From Candidatus Villigracilis affinis (GTDB lineage Bacteria > Chloroflexota > Anaerolineae > Anaerolineales > Villigracilaceae): a stretch of DNA of 64,000 nucleotides. The stretch's first letter is position 1, and every line of letters starts with the position of its first letter. The notes beneath the pieces were generated by a model. That model made no database searches, was not told the DNA's origin, and saw only the letters and a list, made by a program, of their open reading frames with translations. Below are positions 60,115 to 64,000 of the stretch, piece by piece. The DNA lies in assembly GCA_016718275.1 (NCBI GenBank), contig JADKEA010000004.1:53593-117592 (forward strand), in the 5' to 3' direction. Both the position numbers and the translations under genes were made by a program.

Positions 60115-61032
60115 TTATTTCCTGATCTCTGTATTTGCATACCAGATTCCGCCGCGCATCTCACCGACCCCGTAGGTTGCCTCGCGGTTGACTTCGTAGA
60201 ACTTGCGCATCGCTTCGAAATCTTTTTGCGGCATGGTGAAATAGTCGGGGTCCTGCACGGGACGCAGATAAAGATAATCGTACAGGATGTTTCGCAGCTG
60301 GCGTTCATTCATATAAAGGGATGGAGAGGCGGTGAAATATAAACTTTCCTCGCCCCAGCCCAGCATGGGATAATCGAACACGTTGAACTTTTCGAAGCCG
60401 ATGAAGATATCGGCCTTTTCGATATATTCGCCGTAATAGGTTTCGATCATTTCCTCCCGTGTCGGGATCCTGCCTGTCTTTTGAAAGAATCTCACCGAAA
60501 GCTCTGCAATGCTTGAAGTAGCATCTTCAGCGCAGACGCCGTAGAACAACCTGCGCTGTTTGTGATGCGCGGTCTGTTGAGTCGCTTTGTCAAAGATCCC
60601 GCTGACATAGGCATAGGGAGTCGGCTCGAATTGCTTGCGATATTCGCCATAAAAATGGACGCGGATATCGTACTCTTCATAAAATTCGTGGAAGGCGGGG
60701 TGCTCAGCCAGCAGGGTCATGCCTGTGCCGATCTCGCGCATGTATTCTTCGCCGCGGTTGAATATCTCTCCGCCAAAAACGGGGGCGATGATCGTGTCGA
60801 GGCCGTAATCGAAGACCAGTTTATAGGTTGCGATATAGGCCTGCGCGGTGATATCCACATAGGCTTGTGCAGGGTTTTCGTGGTTACTGCGCCCGTGCTC
60901 AAGCAGGAACCAGCGGCGCGTGCCATTGAATGGGAACACAATGGACTTCGGGCCTTTGGCGCGCACGGCTTTTGCCACTTCTTCGGCGGGTAGGTTCAGG
61001 AATTCTTCGAGGGATGGGATGTTTGGATTCAT
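60115..61032 (-). CDS. Tuberculosinol synthase (Rv3378c)-like diterpene synthase
   Basis: This 305-residue protein aligns along its length with M. tuberculosis Rv3378c, as I remember that sequence: EEFLNLPAEEVAKAVRAKGPK, FPFNGTRRWF, EMIETYYGEYIEKADIFIGF, FDYPML and SLYFTASPSLYM all have close matches. Rv3378c has a cis-prenyltransferase fold and removes diphosphate from a class II cyclase product to give tuberculosinol, or 1-tuberculosinyl adenosine. The key Asp of Rv3378c (FPFDGTRRW) is Asn36 here (codon AAT). The gene ends 17 bases before the class II cyclase gene, which should supply its substrate. Confidence 0.88.
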   Translation of the reverse strand: MNPNIPSLEEFLNLPAEEVAKAVRAKGPKSIVFPFNGTRRWFLLEHGRSNHENPAQAYVDITAQAYIATYKLVFDYGLDTIIAPVFGGEIFNRGEEYMREIGTGMTLLAEHPAFHEFYEEYDIRVHFYGEYRKQFEPTPYAYVSGIFDKATQQTAHHKQRRLFYGVCAEDATSSIAELSVRFFQKTGRIPTREEMIETYYGEYIEKADIFIGFEKFNVFDYPMLGWGEESLYFTASPSLYMNERQLRNILYDYLYLRPVQDPDYFTMPQKDFEAMRKFYEVNREATYGVGEMRGGIWYANTEIRK

Positions 61033-61077
61033 GTTTTCTCGTATTTTCCATCTGCTTTTGGTTTCAACAGCTGGAGA

Positions 61078-62118
61078 TTATCTCAATGACCTGATCAATG
61101 TGCGAATGATAAGACTTGTACTGGATACGACGATGTAATTATTCTCCTCCAATTTGAAACCCAAACTTTTCTTTACATCGTACGCGCCGCTTCCCCAGCG
61201 CATGGCGGCGACATGTTTTTGGAAGGCGTCTTCCAGGCTTGCGTAGGTCAGCATCAGATACACGTAGGGGATGTGATCTGCCAGCCCCAGCGCAGTGGTC
61301 AATTGGGTCTGGTTATCTTCAAACAGCGCGCCGCAGCCGACCAATATTCCGTTCTGTCTGGCTTCGAGCCAGGTGCCTTGCGCCATTTCAAGATTTTCGA
61401 GCAGGTTTTTCATCCACGGGTTGGGCGAATTTTTGTAGTGCCGTTCCACGTTATGGATGAGTTTGAGCGCGGCGTTCACATCTGTGACTTTGGAATGTTT
61501 CTCGATCGTGATGCCAAGTTTTTCCGCTTCGCGCAATGTGCGCTTGTAATGCTGGCGGTCTTTTTTATCACCGTCTTCCAGATAGGCTTCGAGGCTGTCC
61601 CAGCGGTTTTGCATGATCGTGCCCGGGTCGGAGAGTTGAACGGGCGTAAATTCACCCTGCCAGTTCACGCTTTCCTCCTGATCGAGAAAATCGAACACCA
61701 GCGCAAGATAATGACTTTGCCTGTTGATATTCAACGCGGCTTCGCTGAGCGCGTTGAGCGTTTCGTCATGCAGGGGGCCATTGGGCAGGATCAATCCACT
61801 GGCGTTGGAGAGGGGTGAGCGGCAGATGAGCAAGGGGCGTCGGCGCAGAGTCGACTCGGTGATGGTGCGGCCAATTCCGGGGGCGAGAGGAAGCGGTTCA
61901 CTGCTTATCCTCCACAATGCGGCGCGGCCGACCAATTCATCCTTATGATAAGCCAGCAGGTAGGTCGGTCGGCAATCGTTCATGATGCGTTCGCCGAACC
62001 GATACCAGCGGTGACTTTGAAACGGCCGCCCCGCTGAAAGGTTATCCCATATCTGTTCACTTATCTCGTTGATACTTTGCGCTGTCTGAATGGTAAGGTT
62101 CGGTGTGATGCTGGTCAC
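61078..62118 (-). CDS. FemAB/GNAT-fold acyl- or aminoacyltransferase-like protein
   Basis: This 346-residue protein looks like a double-GNAT (FemAB/BioF2-like) transferase. Landmarks are PFQSHRWYRFGERIM at the N-terminus, YLLAYHKDELVGRAALWRIS in the first half, and DRQHYKRTLREAEKLGITIEKH with LEARQNGILVGCGALFEDNQTQLTTALGLADHIPYVYLMLTYASLEDAF in the second. It is the first gene of the diterpenoid operon (45 bases from the Rv3378c-like gene), so it may decorate the terpenoid or place it on another molecule. That link is inferred only from position. Confidence 0.72.
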   Translation of the reverse strand: MTSITPNLTIQTAQSINEISEQIWDNLSAGRPFQSHRWYRFGERIMNDCRPTYLLAYHKDELVGRAALWRISSEPLPLAPGIGRTITESTLRRRPLLICRSPLSNASGLILPNGPLHDETLNALSEAALNINRQSHYLALVFDFLDQEESVNWQGEFTPVQLSDPGTIMQNRWDSLEAYLEDGDKKDRQHYKRTLREAEKLGITIEKHSKVTDVNAALKLIHNVERHYKNSPNPWMKNLLENLEMAQGTWLEARQNGILVGCGALFEDNQTQLTTALGLADHIPYVYLMLTYASLEDAFQKHVAAMRWGSGAYDVKKSLGFKLEENNYIVVSSTSLIIRTLIRSLR

Positions 62119-62308
62119 TCTGCAATTTTACTGCCTGTTTAGATAACTTCGTCATTTTGCCTTTGAAATCTGCGCTAACAAATATGTAAAGTTGTGAAAA
62201 TATTCCCGCCAATGCACCGACGAAATCGGGAAGTTTTGCACTCGCCAGCGTGTCACTTGTCCTACAAGTTATTTTGGGTTGGATTTATACTTGGAGAAGG
62301 AAAAAATT

Positions 62309-62357
62309 ACCGCGAAGAACGCAAAGATGAAATATTTTCCTGGCGTTTTTTTGCGGT
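62309..62357. repeat. Imperfect hairpin in the leader of the methylmalonyl-CoA mutase gene
   Basis: ACCGCGAAGAACGC (62309-62322) can pair imperfectly with GCGTTTTTTTGCGGT (62343-62357). The wording resembles the dispersed element containing ACCGCGAAGAACGC known from other bacteria (from memory). It ends 18 bases before the mutase ATG, so it would form in the mRNA leader. The remainder of the 257-base gap 62119-62375 shows nothing else I can support. Confidence 0.45.
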
Positions 62358-62375
62358 TCAAAAAAGGAATTTAAT

Positions 62376-64000
62376 ATGACCCTCAACGAACAATACAACA
62401 AATGGAAAGAAAACACGCTCAAGAAGTCTTTGGAAAAGTTCAAGGAGCGGAAAGAGCGCTTCGAATATTCATCGGGACTTGAAGTGCCGCGCCTCTCGCT
62501 TCCGCCCGAAGATCAAACTGAGGCCTGACTCTGCTTACGAAGAGAAATTAGGCTTCCCCGGAGAATATCCCTACACGCGCGGAGTCCAGCCGACGATGTA
62601 TCGTTCGCGCTTTTGGACGATGCGTCAGTATGCGGGTTTCTCCACAGCGGAAGAATCCAATAAGCGTTATCGCTATTTGTTAGCACAAGGCCAAACGGGG
62701 CTGAGTGTCGCTTTCGACCTCCCAACTCAAATTGGGTATGATGCGGATGATCCGATCGCGCAGGGAGAGGTCGGGAAGGTGGGCGTGTCCATTTCTTCCA
62801 TCCACGACATGATGCAGTTGTACGATCAGATCCCGCTCGATAAAGTTTCGACTTCGATGACCATCAACGCGCCCGCGGGCGTTTTGCTGGCGATGTACAT
62901 TGCGGTGGCGAAGCGCCAGGGCGCGGACATGCACCAACTGCGCGGCACGATCCAGAATGACATTCTCAAAGAGTACGTGGCGCGTGGGACGTATATCTTC
63001 CCCCCTGCTCCGTCCATGCGGCTCATCACCGATATCTTTTCATTCTGTGCAAAAGAAGTTCCGTATTGGAACACGATCTCGATCTCGGGCTATCACATCC
63101 GCGAGGCAGGCTCCACCGCTGTGCAGGAAGTGGCCTTCACGCTGGCGGATGGCATTGCCTATGTGGAAGCCGCGCTCAAAGCTGGCTTGGACGTGGACGC
63201 CTTCGCGGGTCAGCTTTCGTTCTTCTTCAACGCGCACAACAACCTGCTCGAAGAAGTCGCCAAGTTCCGCGCCGCGCGCCGCATGTGGGCAAGGATCATG
63301 CGCGAACGTTTCAAGGCAAAGAAACCATCCAGTTGGCAATTGCGTTTCCACACACAGACCGCAGGCTCCACGCTCACCGCGCAGCAGCCTGAAAATAACG
63401 TGGTGCGTGTGACTCTGCAAGCTCTTTCCGCCGTCCTCGGCGGGACTCAAAGTTTACATACCAATTCAATGGACGAAGCGTTATGGCTGCCCACGGAGAA
63501 ATCTGTCCGCGTGGCGCTGCGCACCCAGCAGATCATCGCCTACGAATCAGGCGTAGCGGACTCGATCGATCCGCTGGCGGGTTCGTACCTGATCGAACAC
63601 CTGACCGACGAGATCGAAAAAGGCGCGCTCGACTACATCGCCAAGATCGACGAGATGGGCGGCGCGCTGCAATCCATTGAACGCGGATATATGCAAAACG
63701 AAATTCAAAACGCCGCCTACGCCGCGCAGCAGGAGATCGAACGCAAAGAGCAGATCGTGGTGGGCGTCAATCAATTCAACGTGGACGAGGTTCTCACGTT
63801 GGAACGTTTGCAGGTTGACCCGTCCATTGAGTTGGGACAGCGCGAGAAGTTGAAGAAGTTGCGAGAGAATAGAGATCAGAGAGTAGTTGAGCAGTTGCTT
63901 GGCAAGTTGGTGGACGCGGCCAAAGGCACAGAGAATTTGATGCCGTTGTTCATTGAATGCGTAGAGAATGACATCACCCTCGGCGAGATCTGCAATACGC
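62376..64000 (+). CDS. Methylmalonyl-CoA mutase large subunit, 3' end outside window, frame broken near 62505-62513
   Basis: ATG 62376 (AAGGAA upstream) begins [20 protein letters not shown], the usual N-terminus of the alpha/catalytic subunit, but this frame stops at 62528. From about 62509 another frame ([44 protein letters not shown]) continues without stop to the window end, covering the substrate-binding barrel ([69 protein letters not shown]). One extra C in the CCC at 62505-62507, or two missing A, would join them. The enzyme interconverts succinyl-CoA and methylmalonyl-CoA with adenosylcobalamin and feeds the decarboxylase encoded at 5643-9250. The B12-binding part is not in the window. 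Confidence 0.88.

Noticed and set aside
60115..61032. Ordinary undecaprenyl diphosphate synthase
   Set aside because: The GTRRWF, YYGEY and SLYFTASPS motifs match Rv3378c rather than UppS (DGNRRWA), and the neighbour is a class II diterpene cyclase.

Overview
The window looks like a chromosomal segment of a Chloroflexota bacterium, most likely class Anaerolineae. This placement is an inference from gene content: NBR1-Ig/Thr-Pro-rich secreted proteins, a kinase-NB-ARC-TPR protein, a split ChlI/ChlD chelatase, Na+-pumping methylmalonyl-CoA decarboxylase, and a class II diterpene cyclase beside an Rv3378c-like enzyme, a pairing known from the chloroflexote Herpetosiphon. I see no rRNA, phage, insertion sequence or CRISPR array. 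There is one tRNA (Glu). Coding density is high and genes lie in short operons on both strands.

Layout: 1-3347 is a MoxR / DUF58 / von Willebrand A (Bat-type) operon with a frameshifted DUF58 gene and a fused double BatA gene. 3394-9250 holds a PLP enzyme, a small membrane protein and the four-subunit Na+-translocating methylmalonyl-CoA decarboxylase; the partner methylmalonyl-CoA mutase starts at the far end (62376-64000). 9365-15105 has a large Ser/Thr kinase-ATPase-TPR regulator, an M24 peptidase and an MFS transporter. 15137-21059 is a TetR-controlled ABC-2 export operon. 21094-29538 is mixed housekeeping: PspC, diguanylate cyclase, a frameshifted beta-propeller lipoprotein, GyrI-like, ClbS-like and WYL proteins, and DNA polymerase IV. 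29718-36556 encodes secreted or surface proteins and an FAD oxidoreductase. 36657-38719 is a magnesium/cobalt-chelatase-type gene with an A9 slippery run exactly at the I/D junction, so two products can come from one gene by -1 frameshifting. 38861-45776 has a ribosomal S1-like protein, an M19 dipeptidase, tRNA-Glu, signal peptidase I and small enzymes.

Two accessory loci stand out. First, 46109-52216 is a compact minus-strand cluster. A membrane protein ending in a Cys-Ala repeat tail is followed by a radical SAM/SPASM enzyme with a PqqD-like N-terminus, a PAS protein, a membrane protein of uncertain (RMD1/DUF155-like) family, and a paralogue of the radical SAM enzyme that has lost all its cluster cysteines. 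It reads like a post-translational modification system acting on a membrane-anchored cysteine tail. Second, 56529-62118 is a minus-strand run in which a FemAB/GNAT-like transferase, a homologue of Mycobacterium tuberculosis tuberculosinol synthase (Rv3378c) and a class II diterpene cyclase are followed by a sensor kinase and a response regulator. It predicts a halimane/clerodane-type diterpenoid. The Rv3378c-like protein has Asn where the family has its key Asp.

Four genes show reading-frame breaks at short homopolymers. One of them (chelatase) matches a known programmed frameshift. The other three (DUF58, beta-propeller lipoprotein, methylmalonyl-CoA mutase) may be sequencing errors or real mutations and should be checked against reads before any biological meaning is given.
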